Positions 36,090 through 44,350 of a stretch of DNA of 64,000 nt are shown here, one piece after another. Both the position numbers and the translations under genes were made by a program. The notes under the pieces are model-generated. The model had not been told where the DNA came from. It saw only the letters and a list, made by a program, of their open reading frames with translations, and made no database searches. The stretch lies in NCBI RefSeq assembly GCF_901538265.1, contig NZ_LR593886.1:3146843-3210842 (forward strand), in the 5' to 3' direction. Source of the stretch: Gemmata massiliana. Lineage in GTDB: Bacteria > Planctomycetota > Planctomycetia > Gemmatales > Gemmataceae. How positions within the stretch are numbered: the first letter of the stretch is position 1; the number at the start of each line of letters is the position of its first letter.

Positions 36090-37595
36090 ATGTATACCAC
36101 CCGCATGAGCGATTCACAGAGCGTGTTTGAACTGACCCGCGCGACCGTGGTCCGTGGGGGCGCGAAGGTCTTCTGCGAGTTCGACTGGACCGTGCGCGAG
36201 GGCGAAGCGTGGGCCGTGACCGGTCCGACGGGGAGCGGGAAAACGGCGCTCGCCGAAGCGCTCCTCGGGCGCCACCCGCTCAACGGCGGCGAGTTGCACT
36301 GGCCGCTGTTTGAGCGACTCCGCGCGGGCGGTCGGAAGATCGATTACCCCTCGCAAGTGGTGGCTCACGTTACATTTCGGGAGGACTCGCGGCTGTTCTC
36401 CTACGCGGGTCGGTATTACCAACAGCGGTTTGAATTTTCCGACAGCGAGACGCCGCTATCGCTGGAGCAGTTCTTGCGCACGGGGACCAGCGCGAGCGGG
36501 ACCGAACTCGCGGCCGTTTGTGCGCGGTTCGGGATCGCGGACCTGCTCCCGCAGCCGTTCATGACGCTCTCGAACGGTCAGACGCGCCGGTCCCGGCTCG
36601 CCCGCGCGATGCTCTCGAAACCGGAAGTGCTGGTGCTCGACGACCCGTTTATCGGACTCGACGCCACCGCGCGCGCCGACCTCGCCGCGCTGTTGCACGA
36701 ACTGGTCAACGACAGGAAGCGCCTGGTGCTGATTTGCCGCGAGGACATGGTGCCGGGTTGGATCACAAACGTGCTGCGGTTGGGGGGAGAGGGAGAACCT
36801 ACCCGCCTAACCCCCTTCCCTAGGAAGGAAGGAGGAACAGATCCAAATGCGGCAGACACAAAGCAATCTTCGGCTGTTTTAAGCCCCTCTCCGCTTAGGG
36901 GAGGGGTTGGGGAGGGGTTACAGGCAGCCACCCCCGTCATCGAACTGCGCAACGTGACCGTCGCGCACGCGGGGCACACGATCCTGGACCGCGTGTCGTG
37001 GACCGTGCGCGCGGGGGAGCGGTGGGCCGTGCTGGGGCCGAACGGGAGCGGGAAGACGACGCTGCTCAGTCTGCTGTGCGGCGACCACCCGCAGGCGTAC
37101 TCGAACGACATCCAGTTGTTCGGTCGGCGCCGCGGGACGGGCGAAACCATCTGGGACGTGAAGCGGAACGTCGGGCTGTTGTCGCCGGAGTTTCACCTGT
37201 ACTTCACCGAGCCGCTCACCGCGGACCGCGCCACAGCGACGGGTTTCTTCGACGCGGTCGCCGACCACGACACCACGCCCGAACAGAACGCCCGCGTGGG
37301 GGAGCTGTTCGCAGCGTTCGGGATCACGCACCTCGCGGGCCGCGCGTTCAAGGCGCTCTCGACCGGCGAACAGCGGCTCGTGCTGCTCGCTCGCGCGTTG
37401 GTGAAGCGCCCGCCGCTCGTGATCCTGGACGAACCGTTCCAGGGGCTGGACGCGACCGCGACCGCGCGCGGCCGTTTGTGGCTCGAAACCGAAATCGGCC
37501 CCGACCAGACGCTCCTGTTCGTCACCCACGAACTGAGCGAACTGCCGGGCACGGTGAATCAGACCCTGCGTTTACAGAAGGGGCGCGTGGTGTAG
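36090..37595 (+). CDS. Tandem ABC ATPase, ModF-like
   Basis: About 501 residues from the ATG at 36090 (AAGGAG 4 bases upstream). Two ABC nucleotide-binding domains are fused in one chain: Walker A GPTGSGKTA and Walker B VLVLDDPF, then Walker A GPNGSGKTT and Walker B LVILDEPFQGLD, with signature-like LSNGQTRRSR and LSTGEQRLVLL. This matches ModF/PhrA-like proteins, which have no membrane partner. The linker between domains is encoded by a palindromic element at about 36797-36920, read in frame (see findings). Confidence 0.88.
   Translation: MYTTRMSDSQSVFELTRATVVRGGAKVFCEFDWTVREGEAWAVTGPTGSGKTALAEALLGRHPLNGGELHWPLFERLRAGGRKIDYPSQVVAHVTFREDSRLFSYAGRYYQQRFEFSDSETPLSLEQFLRTGTSASGTELAAVCARFGIADLLPQPFMTLSNGQTRRSRLARAMLSKPEVLVLDDPFIGLDATARADLAALLHELVNDRKRLVLICREDMVPGWITNVLRLGGEGEPTRLTPFPRKEGGTDPNAADTKQSSAVLSPSPLRGGVGEGLQAATPVIELRNVTVAHAGHTILDRVSWTVRAGERWAVLGPNGSGKTTLLSLLCGDHPQAYSNDIQLFGRRRGTGETIWDVKRNVGLLSPEFHLYFTEPLTADRATATGFFDAVADHDTTPEQNARVGELFAAFGITHLAGRAFKALSTGEQRLVLLARALVKRPPLVILDEPFQGLDATATARGRLWLETEIGPDQTLLFVTHELSELPGTVNQTLRLQKGRVV
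36797..36920. repeat. Palindromic element inside the ABC ATPase gene
   Basis: It contains the inverted cores TTCCCTAGGAAGGAAGG and CCCCTCTCCGCTTAGGGGAGG, with an outer ACCTACCCGCCTAACCCC start. It translates in frame to a low-complexity linker containing PSPLRGGVGEG. Confidence 0.75.
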
Positions 37596-37599
37596 CGCC

Positions 37600-38349
37600 T
37601 CACGCGACGCCCATCGCCAAGTCCACGACCCAGCACCCGCGCGCGTGACCGCCCGGGCGCCGGCAGTGCCACAACACGTTCTCGTCGTCGCACCCCGCGT
37701 CTTGGAGCGCGTCGGCGAGGATCGGCAAACGGTCGAACGCGCGCTCTTCGTAGATTCCACATGCCAGCGCCAGCACGTCGGACGTGCGCCAACAGGACCA
37801 ATTGGGGTCCGGTTCGTTCTCGCCGAGCACCTCGCGGACGGTCGCGAACAAGCTCTGCCAGTTCCACCGCCGGGCTACGACGTCGTTCCATGCGGTATCC
37901 GGGTTCTCCAGCCGGACGGTATCGAGTGCCGCACTCATCGCGATCAGAGCGGGGTCTTTGGTTCCGCGCCGCACACCGTCGAGAACGCCGCCCTGTTTCG
38001 CGACCCGGCACTCGTAACGGAACGCTTGCGCGTCGCACGGTGAACAACACGGGCACGGGTTAATCAACTCGTAGTCGTTGAACGATTCCTCGCCGAACCA
38101 AACGGTTTCGCCGGACTCGCGGGCGGCTTGCGATCGTACCCACGCGAGCGCGTCGACGGATATTGCTCCGTCCGCGAACTGCTCGGTGGCTTCGACCGCG
38201 AGTTGCGAATGGCGCGCGGGCAGCCGGTCCCACACGCGGCGCAAAAGGGCCGCGGTGAGCAGGTGCAGTTTGCGGTCCGAGAAGATGCTGAGTTCGAGTG
38301 AAAGGGTATCGGGGTCGCCTAAACAAGCCAGCCAGTCTTCGAGCGTCAT
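37600..38349 (-). CDS. MTExEWL-family paralogue, diverged isolated copy
   Basis: 249 residues from the ATG at 38349 (start MTLEDWLACLGD), with DRKLHLLTAALLRRVWDRL and the C-terminal block VLALACGIYEERAFDRLP, ILADALQDAGCD, LWHC, HARGCWVVDLAMGVA. It lacks the FGNPFRP box of the array copies (it reads VLGENEPDPNW instead). A longer start at 38397 is possible. The end lies 4 bp from the convergent ABC ATPase gene end. Confidence 0.75.
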   Translation of the reverse strand: MTLEDWLACLGDPDTLSLELSIFSDRKLHLLTAALLRRVWDRLPARHSQLAVEATEQFADGAISVDALAWVRSQAARESGETVWFGEESFNDYELINPCPCCSPCDAQAFRYECRVAKQGGVLDGVRRGTKDPALIAMSAALDTVRLENPDTAWNDVVARRWNWQSLFATVREVLGENEPDPNWSCWRTSDVLALACGIYEERAFDRLPILADALQDAGCDDENVLWHCRRPGGHARGCWVVDLAMGVA

Positions 38350-38593
38350 TGCGAGCCGCTTCAACGGAAGCGGCGGGGTTGGAATGGGTTGTCCCATCAG
38401 ATTACCGCACGGGCGCGCTGAGTCAACGAATCATTTGGGGCGTTTCGCTTGGGGCCGTGACTTCCGCACGATCTCCGAGGGTGAATTTCATCGGGCCGAT
38501 GCGCCTTCTCCGCGTTTCTGGCCACATTGTTGAATGCGGCCGCCCGGTCGCGGGATCATACTGGCTGAGAGCCGTTCGTCCCGCGAGGTTCCG

Positions 38594-39577
38594 ATGCCGC
38601 CCGACGAGTTGATCCGCCTCCTCCACGCGACCTACGCCGCTCCGCACGAGGGGGTGACCGACGCCGAACTTCTCGGCCGCTGTGCAGCGGGGAAGGACGA
38701 CGCGGCGTTCGAGCTACTCATGCGGCGGCACGCGGACTTGGTCTGGCGGGTCTGCTGTTCGGTGGTGCGCGAAGTTCACACCGCGGAGGATACGTTTCAG
38801 GCGACATTTCTCTTGGTCGCCCGCAACGCTCGGGCATTCTCCGGTCGAGGAACCGCGGCGGGGTGGCTCTACCGGATCGCCCGCCACGTCGCACTGAAGG
38901 TCCGCGCCCGTTGCACCCGGTTCCAGCTCGCTGACCTTGATTCCGTGACTTCCGCCGATCCGCCCCACACGATCTCGGCCGAGATCACCCAATTGCTTCA
39001 CGAGGAGCTGGGGCGGCTCGCGGAGAAGTATCGCGTTCCGCTGGTGCTGTGCTACCTGGAGGGGCACACCCACGCGGAGGCGGCCCGGCACCTCGGCTGG
39101 CCGGTCGGGACGGTAGCCACGCGGATCGCACGCGGCCGGGAGCGTCTGCGCGACCGACTCACCCGGCGCGGGGTGGTGCTCTCGACAACTGGGCTCACCA
39201 CGGCCCTCAGCGCCGGGCCGGTGTCGGCGGCCCCAACTTCACTCGTCGCTGTCACCGCCGGCGCTATTGCCGCCGACACTCTGGCGCCGGCCGTTTGGCA
39301 CCTCGCTCACGGAGTTCCGACACTCATGACCCGCACACGAATCGCGACTCTCGCGGCAATTATCGCCGGTGTCGTTATTGCTGCCGGGACCGTCTTCGCG
39401 TTGGTCGTGCCGGTTGATCCGCCGGCCCCCCCCTTTCGGTGGGCTCAAAGGCAGAGAAGGAAGAGAAGCCCGTTCCGCAAATGCACCCGGCCGGCCCTGG
39501 TGTTCAAGCTTTGGCCTCCGCGTCTACCGAGGCCGTCGTGGCGGAGGTTCTCGAAACAACCCCGCGTAGGGCGATAG
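38594..39577 (+). CDS. ECF-type RNA polymerase sigma factor with transmembrane segment
   Basis: An alternative sigma factor with region 2 (AFELLMRRHADLVWRV, then AEDTFQATFLLVARNA) and region 4 (LVLCYLEGHTHAEAARHLGW, then TVATRIARGRERLR). A transmembrane segment follows (about residues 245-270, IATLAAIIAGVVIAAGTVFA). After an eight-C tract at 39426-39433 the frame yields only a basic, unconvincing tail ending at 39577. Adding one C would join it to the next ORF and give a 594-residue protein. The ATG at 38594 was chosen over an earlier in-frame start because it matches the family. Confidence 0.85.
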   Translation: MPPDELIRLLHATYAAPHEGVTDAELLGRCAAGKDDAAFELLMRRHADLVWRVCCSVVREVHTAEDTFQATFLLVARNARAFSGRGTAAGWLYRIARHVALKVRARCTRFQLADLDSVTSADPPHTISAEITQLLHEELGRLAEKYRVPLVLCYLEGHTHAEAARHLGWPVGTVATRIARGRERLRDRLTRRGVVLSTTGLTTALSAGPVSAAPTSLVAVTAGAIAADTLAPAVWHLAHGVPTLMTRTRIATLAAIIAGVVIAAGTVFALVVPVDPPAPPFRWAQRQRRKRSPFRKCTRPALVFKLWPPRLPRPSWRRFSKQPRVGR

Positions 39578-40377
39578 AGGGCGCCCGCGACACGGCCCGT
39601 TTCAAGATCGTGCGCTCACTCGCAGGCCGCCTCGCGCCGGGCGACACGTTCGCGATGTACTACCACCTCTTGTGGATCGACGAGAAGAACGAAGTTCTGG
39701 AGCCGCCGAAGTTTGTGAAGGGGCAGCGGTACCTGCTGTTCCTCAAGTCGCACCAAGAGGACCGCGGGGGGAACGAAGGTAAACGATGGGTGTACGAGCT
39801 AACGGACCAGTGGCTCTCTGTGCAGGCCGATCACGCTAGGCTGGTGAAGGAGGCGGTCACGGCGGTGCGGGTCGCACACGGGGACGCCGCCGGAGAGTGG
39901 TCGGAGTCGGTCGGCCCGCTCCAGGCGCGACTGGTACTCGTCAGCGGTCGCGTGTTTAACGGTACTCCGATCATCACCGCGTATCTCGACGTGCGGAACG
40001 CGGCCGGGGGCGACAACACCGTCGACTTCGATCTGGAGAAGGCGACGAAAAGTTGGGCTGTGACGGACGAGGAGGGAAAGGAAGTTGCCCCGACCAGTCC
40101 ACCGGGGAACTGGATCTCGACGGGTACAACACAGAAGCCGACGCTCCCGGCCCAAGCTCGCACCCGGCTCACACTGACAGCCTCTGGCGCCGGGGTCTTG
40201 AAGGATAACGACGGGCACCTCGAACTCGGTTCGGAACAGGTGTGGGTCTTCCCCAAGGGCACCGGGAAGACGTACTACCTCAAGGGCAAAATCAGAGTGG
40301 AGCCGACCGGGGATCGGGGCCAATGGTCCGGAACGCTCGACCTGCCGCGGGTGAAGATCCCGATCGGGCGAAAGTGA
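39439..40377 (+). CDS. Probable outer domain of the ECF sigma factor, out of frame
   Basis: The ORF overlaps the end of the sigma gene in the -1-related frame. From about residue 35 it encodes a soluble domain of unknown type with RFKIVRSLAGRLAPGDTFAM, YYHLLWIDEKNEVLEPPKF and VELDLEKA-like stretches, and ends PRVKIPIGRK. It has no signal sequence of its own, and its apparent GTG start at 39439 has no ribosome binding site. As Gemmataceae ECF factors commonly carry an extracytoplasmic domain after a membrane helix, this is best read as that domain, separated by a frameshift. Confidence 0.7.
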   Translation: MGSKAEKEEKPVPQMHPAGPGVQALASASTEAVVAEVLETTPRRAIEGARDTARFKIVRSLAGRLAPGDTFAMYYHLLWIDEKNEVLEPPKFVKGQRYLLFLKSHQEDRGGNEGKRWVYELTDQWLSVQADHARLVKEAVTAVRVAHGDAAGEWSESVGPLQARLVLVSGRVFNGTPIITAYLDVRNAAGGDNTVDFDLEKATKSWAVTDEEGKEVAPTSPPGNWISTGTTQKPTLPAQARTRLTLTASGAGVLKDNDGHLELGSEQVWVFPKGTGKTYYLKGKIRVEPTGDRGQWSGTLDLPRVKIPIGRK

Positions 40378-40389
40378 AGGGCTTTGGTC

Positions 40390-40656
40390 TCACTCGCGCG
40401 GGCGACTGCCATTGCGCGTGCGATTCGCGAGTCGGCTCCCGATCCAGAACGTGCCCCACGCGAGGCCGATTCCCGCGAGCCCCGCGCCCATTCCGCTCCC
40501 GCACGAGCGGAACAGCCCGCGCCGGGGTTGGTCCGTGGCGGGGAAATTCCGGTTCTTGCTCGGGGACGGACCGGGCGGGATGTCCGCAAACGCGATGAGC
40601 GGTGAAAGTGCGAGGCCGAGGCACGCGGACCAGCCCAACACAAGCGAGCGCGTCAT
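40390..40656 (-). CDS. Small exported protein with C-terminal hydrophobic segment
   Basis: 88 residues, with a signal peptide (LVLGWSACLGLALSPLIAFA) followed by DIPPGP and, near the end, a hydrophobic stretch (GMGAGLAGIGLAWGTFWIG). The layout fits a small membrane protein of the cell envelope. It converges on the ECF sigma locus. No family recognised. Confidence 0.6.
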   Translation of the reverse strand: MTRSLVLGWSACLGLALSPLIAFADIPPGPSPSKNRNFPATDQPRRGLFRSCGSGMGAGLAGIGLAWGTFWIGSRLANRTRNGSRPRE

Positions 40657-40868
40657 TCGTCACCCCGTGCGCCTGTGAGCGGTAACAGAACCCGTGCTAC
40701 CTCTATCACGGGGACGATCGTATTGGGAAGTGGAATTCGCGTTCAACAGCGGTCCCGACTGTGGCCCCACTCCCGACGATCGTTGTATTTGTTTAGCGCC
40801 TTCGGCGGTGGCATGGCGATTTCCCGCCCTCCGGCTACGATACCCGCACGGACGAGCCGTATCAGTCA

Positions 40869-41489
40869 ATGGCCGAGGCCGTTCCGAACGGTGTCTGTCG
40901 AGCAAACAACAAACTCGCCGGCGCGACGGTCATGGTGCTGCACGATTACAACGGGTTAGGCCGCTGGGCTCGCGAGGAGATCCAAGCCCGTTACGACGTA
41001 CTTGCGCGTCAACTCCGGGTTGCGGAGCCCTGTGACCTCCGGCCGTTGGAGGTGGAATCCGGGGGCGGCCATTGGGTCTACCCGGTCCTGGACCGCGTCA
41101 TTGAGGGGATCAGGCGCGGTAACGCCGCGTGCATCGAACTCGGGGTCGAGTTCATCCAGGAGGACCGGTCCTTCCCGTTCGGACGGGCCTTGAAGTCCAA
41201 TACCGCGCGTGCGCTGCGTCGTGCTGAGCTTACGCCCGAGCAGCAGGAACGGATTCGCAAGCGCGTCATCGAGATGTTGATCGCGGGCAATACGCCGCGC
41301 GAGTACCAGGAGTACGCCAAGTTAGTACGGAGAATCGGCGCGGGCGACTGGTGGGCGCGGGCGCAGGGTCGGGTGAACCTATCGAGTCCGCACGTTCGCC
41401 GGTACTACGATTATTTCAGGCAACACGTCGTTGGTTACGAGGCGAGGGGCGGTGAACCAGGGGCCGCACCCAACGGAGGCGACAGGTAG
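40869..41489 (+). CDS. Hypothetical protein, 206 residues
   Basis: A soluble helical protein. Recognisable stretches are AREEIQARYDVLARQLRV, GGHWVYPVLDRVIEGIRRGN and ELTPEQQERIRKRVIEMLI, with a Tyr/Arg-rich C-terminal part. The start is uncertain: the ATG at 40932 is an alternative. I know no family and see no catalytic motif. The 212 bp before it contain nothing I can name. Confidence 0.6.
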   Translation: MAEAVPNGVCRANNKLAGATVMVLHDYNGLGRWAREEIQARYDVLARQLRVAEPCDLRPLEVESGGGHWVYPVLDRVIEGIRRGNAACIELGVEFIQEDRSFPFGRALKSNTARALRRAELTPEQQERIRKRVIEMLIAGNTPREYQEYAKLVRRIGAGDWWARAQGRVNLSSPHVRRYYDYFRQHVVGYEARGGEPGAAPNGGDR

Positions 41490-41599
41490 CCTACCGGTTC
41501 CAATGTTCCATTTGGCGCTGGTGCAGAGTTTGCGGGTGACTGGTCAGATGGGTAATCGGGGGGCACGTAGAATAGGTACGGTCGCTTGATACGAGATCG

Positions 41600-41672
41600 G
41601 CGGGGGTGGAGTAGTTAGTCAACTCGTCGGGCTAATCCCCCGAAGCCGTGGGTGCGAAGCCCACCCTCCGCA
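41600..41672 (+). tRNA. Initiator-like tRNA candidate with anticodon AAU
   Basis: A complete 73-nt cloverleaf can be drawn. Acceptor stem GCGGGGG/CCTCCGC (one G-U pair), T8 G9, D arm GAGT/ACTC, anticodon arm TCGGG/CCCGA with loop CTAATCC, T arm GTGGG/CCCAC with loop TGCGAAG, discriminator A. The anticodon-arm flank GTCGGG...CCCGAAG and the TGGAG start match bacterial initiator tRNA-fMet, including the three stacked G-C pairs. But the anticodon is AAU rather than CAU, G1 pairs with C72, and the usual D-loop GG and T-loop TT are missing. It may be an unusual functional tRNA or a decaying copy. CCA is not encoded. Confidence 0.6.
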
Positions 41673-41691
41673 CTTCTTATCCACAAACGAC

Positions 41692-41729
41692 AACAGCCCC
41701 GGCACCTCACGAAGAGTGCCGGGGCTGTT
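41692..41729 (-). terminator. Hairpin downstream of the RNA-binding protein gene
   Basis: The perfect 14-bp arms AACAGCCCCGGCAC (41692-41705) and GTGCCGGGGCTGTT (41716-41729) lie just after the RRM gene when read on the minus strand. Only a short mixed U-rich run follows. Confidence 0.8.
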
Positions 41730-41745
41730 ATCATCAAACGACCGA

Positions 41746-42054
41746 TCAGTAGCTGCGGGAGTACCCGCCGCGGCCCGCACCGGAGCCGCCTCGTGCCCCA
41801 CCGGACGACCCGCCCTCACGGGGCTTGGCCTCGTTTACAGTCAGGCTGCGACCACCGAACTGGGCCTGGTGCAAGCCCTGGATCGCTTCCTCGGCACCCT
41901 CGGCCAGCTCGACGAACGCGAACCCGCGGCTGTTGCCGGTCTCGCGGTCCGTGCAGATGGTCGCGCTCAACACCCGGCCGTAAGCGGAGAACATCTCACG
42001 CAGTTCGTCGGAGGTAGCGTTGAACGGCAGGTTGCCAACATAGAGCTTCTTCAA
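41746..42054 (-). CDS. RRM RNA-binding protein
   Basis: A 102-residue protein of the bacterial Rbp type: one RRM with RNP2 LYVGNL (residues 4-9) and RNP1 RGFAFVEL (about residues 43-50), then a Gly/Ser/Arg-rich tail. It would bind single-stranded RNA and may act as an RNA chaperone. No ATG or GTG is available in frame between the upstream stop (42124-42126) and the RRM: the first codons are ATT (42057) and TTG (42054). The long 5' region (42055-42362) is probably its leader. Confidence 0.88.
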   Translation of the reverse strand: MKKLYVGNLPFNATSDELREMFSAYGRVLSATICTDRETGNSRGFAFVELAEGAEEAIQGLHQAQFGGRSLTVNEAKPREGGSSGGARGGSGAGRGGYSRSY

Positions 42055-42362
42055 AATGCACTCTCTTCTGGGCTTTTCGGCCCGGGAAACGGACGGCGCA
42101 CGGTCGGAGTGATCGTGGCCGGGTCAGGAGCCGCTCGGCGGTTTGACGGTCTTGGAAGCTGTAACGCGACTACTCAGAGTGGCTGAACCAAGAAGAGCCA
42201 AGTGCGTGGGCGGTGGGATGTCCATCATCTCCTGACGGGCGGACCGGTCGGTCCGCGTGAACGCATTATACCCGCGGGCGGGTGTCGCGCGAATACCGAT
42301 CCGAATTTTGTTCAGGGCCGTTGAGTTCTGGTCGTTGCGGCCCCACCTGCTCGTTGCTTCAC
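42055..42362. other. Gene-free stretch upstream of the RRM gene
   Basis: No supported gene. It contains the promoter and leader of the RRM gene on the minus strand; I see no strong hairpin or named riboswitch in it. Confidence 0.4.
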
Positions 42363-42767
42363 TCAATAGTGGTCCCCGCGGCGGTCCCGGTCCCGACGAT
42401 CGTCCCGGTCGTGGTCGTCCCGGTCGCGGCGGTCGCGGCGATCCTGGCGGTCGCGATCGTAATCGTCGTCCGCGTAGTCCTCGTACTCGCCCTTGTAGGC
42501 CGGTGCGATCGACTTCACGATCTGGAACGCGATGACCGCGCCGATCGCCGCGCCCGCGATCGCGAGCGGGTACACGAGTAACAAGTTCGGCTCGTCGTCG
42601 CCCAGCGCGATCACCGAGATTATGCCCCCGGCCGCGCCACCGAATATCTCACCGCCGATCCACAGCGCGAGCAGCAGGAACACGAACGGGGCACCCCCGC
42701 GCCCCTTCTCGCGGGCCTTGGCCGCGATGCTCTTACTCAGACTGATGAGGATCAGAATTTCCAACAT
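42363..42767 (-). CDS. Small membrane protein with Asp/Arg-rich tail
   Basis: 134 residues with an N-terminal hydrophobic helix, two more hydrophobic segments (FVFLLLALWIGGEIFGG and LLLVYPLAIAGAAIGAVIAF) and a C-terminal tail of alternating Asp and Arg. GGAGAACGCCC precedes the ATG. The tail may be disordered and bind nucleic acid or other charged partners. Lies just downstream of glgA on the same strand, with its start 24 bp from the glgA end. Confidence 0.65.
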   Translation of the reverse strand: MLEILILISLSKSIAAKAREKGRGGAPFVFLLLALWIGGEIFGGAAGGIISVIALGDDEPNLLLVYPLAIAGAAIGAVIAFQIVKSIAPAYKGEYEDYADDDYDRDRQDRRDRRDRDDHDRDDRRDRDRRGDHY

Positions 42768-42790
42768 GGGCGTTCTCCATTGGGCCGGGA

Positions 42791-44296
42791 TTAACCGATC
42801 CCGGCGACTCGGCGGTACAGGCGCTCGTAGGCCTCAGCGCTGCGGTCCCAGCTCCAGTCCTGGACCATCGCGGTGGTCACGATCTGTCTGAAGTCCTTGG
42901 GCCGGTCGCGGTACAGCGTCAGCGCCCAGCGCACCGTTTCATAGAGCGCGCTCGCGGTGTAGTCGTTGAAACTGAACCCGGTCGCGCGCCGGTCCGCGAG
43001 GTTCTCCTCGGTCGCGTTCACCACGGTGTCCGCCAGCCCGCCGGTGGAGCGCACCACCGGTGGCGTACCGTACTTCAGGCTGTACATCTGATTTAGGCCG
43101 CACGGTTCGTAACGGCTCGGCATGAGGAACAGGTCGCTCCCCGCTTCGATCACGTGCGCGAGCGTTTCGTTGAACCCGAGGTAGATGCCGACCTGATCCG
43201 GGTACCGGTCGCGGAGCGCCTGGAGCTGGTCGTGGTACTCCCGGTCGCCGTCGCCGAGCACCACGAGCTGGCACCCGAGGTCGAGGAACCCCTGCGCCGC
43301 GCTGAGGATGATGTCGATGCCCTTCTGGGCCACGAGGCGGGCGATCACCCCCAGGACGGGCGCGCTGGGCTTCCCGGGCAGGTGGAACCGGTGCTGGAGG
43401 TCCGCCTTGCAGCGCGGCTTCTTCTCGAACACGGTTTCCGGCGTGTACTGCGCGGCGATGCGCAGGTCGCGGGCCGGGTTCCAGTGCTCGTAGTCGCACC
43501 CGTTCACGATGCCGGACAGCTTCCAGTGCAGGTGCCCGAGCAGCCCCTCCAGTCCGTAGCCGAACTCGGAGGTTTGGATCTCGCGTGCGTAGGTCGGGCT
43601 AACGGTATTCACCGCGTCCGCGAACACGATGCCGGCTTTGAGGAAGTTCAGCCCGAAGTGCTCGAGCTGGCCGGGGTTGTACAGCCACCCGGGGAGTCCG
43701 GTGTAGTTCATCAGGTCGCGCGGGTACGAACCCTGGTACGCGATGTTGTGAATGGTGAACACCGACCGGATGCGCTGGTACCCGGGGCTGTGGCGGTGCG
43801 TCTCGGCGAGGTAGGCCGGGATGAGGCCCGTTTGCCAGTCGTTCGCGTGGATGATGTCCGGGGCGAACCCGATGTGCGGGACCAGTTCCATCACGGCACG
43901 GCAGAAGAAGACGAACCGCGCGCCGTTGTCGCCGTAGTCCTGCTTCCCGTCCCACCCCTGTTCCTGGTACAGCCCGCGCCCGGAGGCCGGGTCGTCGCGC
44001 TCGAAGTAGGGGCCGTGCTCGATCAGAAACACCGGCACGGTCGTGCCCGGCAGATACGAACGATGCACGCGGCACGCGAGCACGCGGTCGCCCATCGGAA
44101 CCGGGAGCACGATCCCCGTGCGCTCGATCGGCACCCCGGACCGGCGCACCGAGTTGTACAACGGCATCACAACGGAAACGGAGTCCCCGCGCCGGGCCGG
44201 GGCCGCGGGCAGCGCCCCTGCGACGTCCGCCAGCCCCCCCGTTTTGGCGAATCCGCCCCCCTCGCTCGCCGCTACCAGTACGCGCAACCCCGCCAC
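42791..44296 (-). CDS. glgA: Glycogen synthase (ADP-glucose starch/glycogen synthase)
   Basis: A GT5 glycosyltransferase that extends glycogen chains from ADP-glucose. It starts GLRVLVAASEGGGFAKTGGLADV, with the KTGGLADV ADP-glucose loop, and ends with the family's STGGLADTVVNA and C-terminal helices. The GTG at 44296 gives the family's usual N-terminus and has GCGGGGA upstream; a GTG at 44350 would add 18 residues. The rest of the glycogen pathway is not in the window. Confidence 0.94.
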   Translation of the reverse strand: MAGLRVLVAASEGGGFAKTGGLADVAGALPAAPARRGDSVSVVMPLYNSVRRSGVPIERTGIVLPVPMGDRVLACRVHRSYLPGTTVPVFLIEHGPYFERDDPASGRGLYQEQGWDGKQDYGDNGARFVFFCRAVMELVPHIGFAPDIIHANDWQTGLIPAYLAETHRHSPGYQRIRSVFTIHNIAYQGSYPRDLMNYTGLPGWLYNPGQLEHFGLNFLKAGIVFADAVNTVSPTYAREIQTSEFGYGLEGLLGHLHWKLSGIVNGCDYEHWNPARDLRIAAQYTPETVFEKKPRCKADLQHRFHLPGKPSAPVLGVIARLVAQKGIDIILSAAQGFLDLGCQLVVLGDGDREYHDQLQALRDRYPDQVGIYLGFNETLAHVIEAGSDLFLMPSRYEPCGLNQMYSLKYGTPPVVRSTGGLADTVVNATEENLADRRATGFSFNDYTASALYETVRWALTLYRDRPKDFRQIVTTAMVQDWSWDRSAEAYERLYRRVAGIG

Positions 44297-44350
44297 GGTG
44301 TGTCCCCGCGTGTTCGGTGTGGTTGTCTGTGCCCGACCGGTTCCGCTCAC

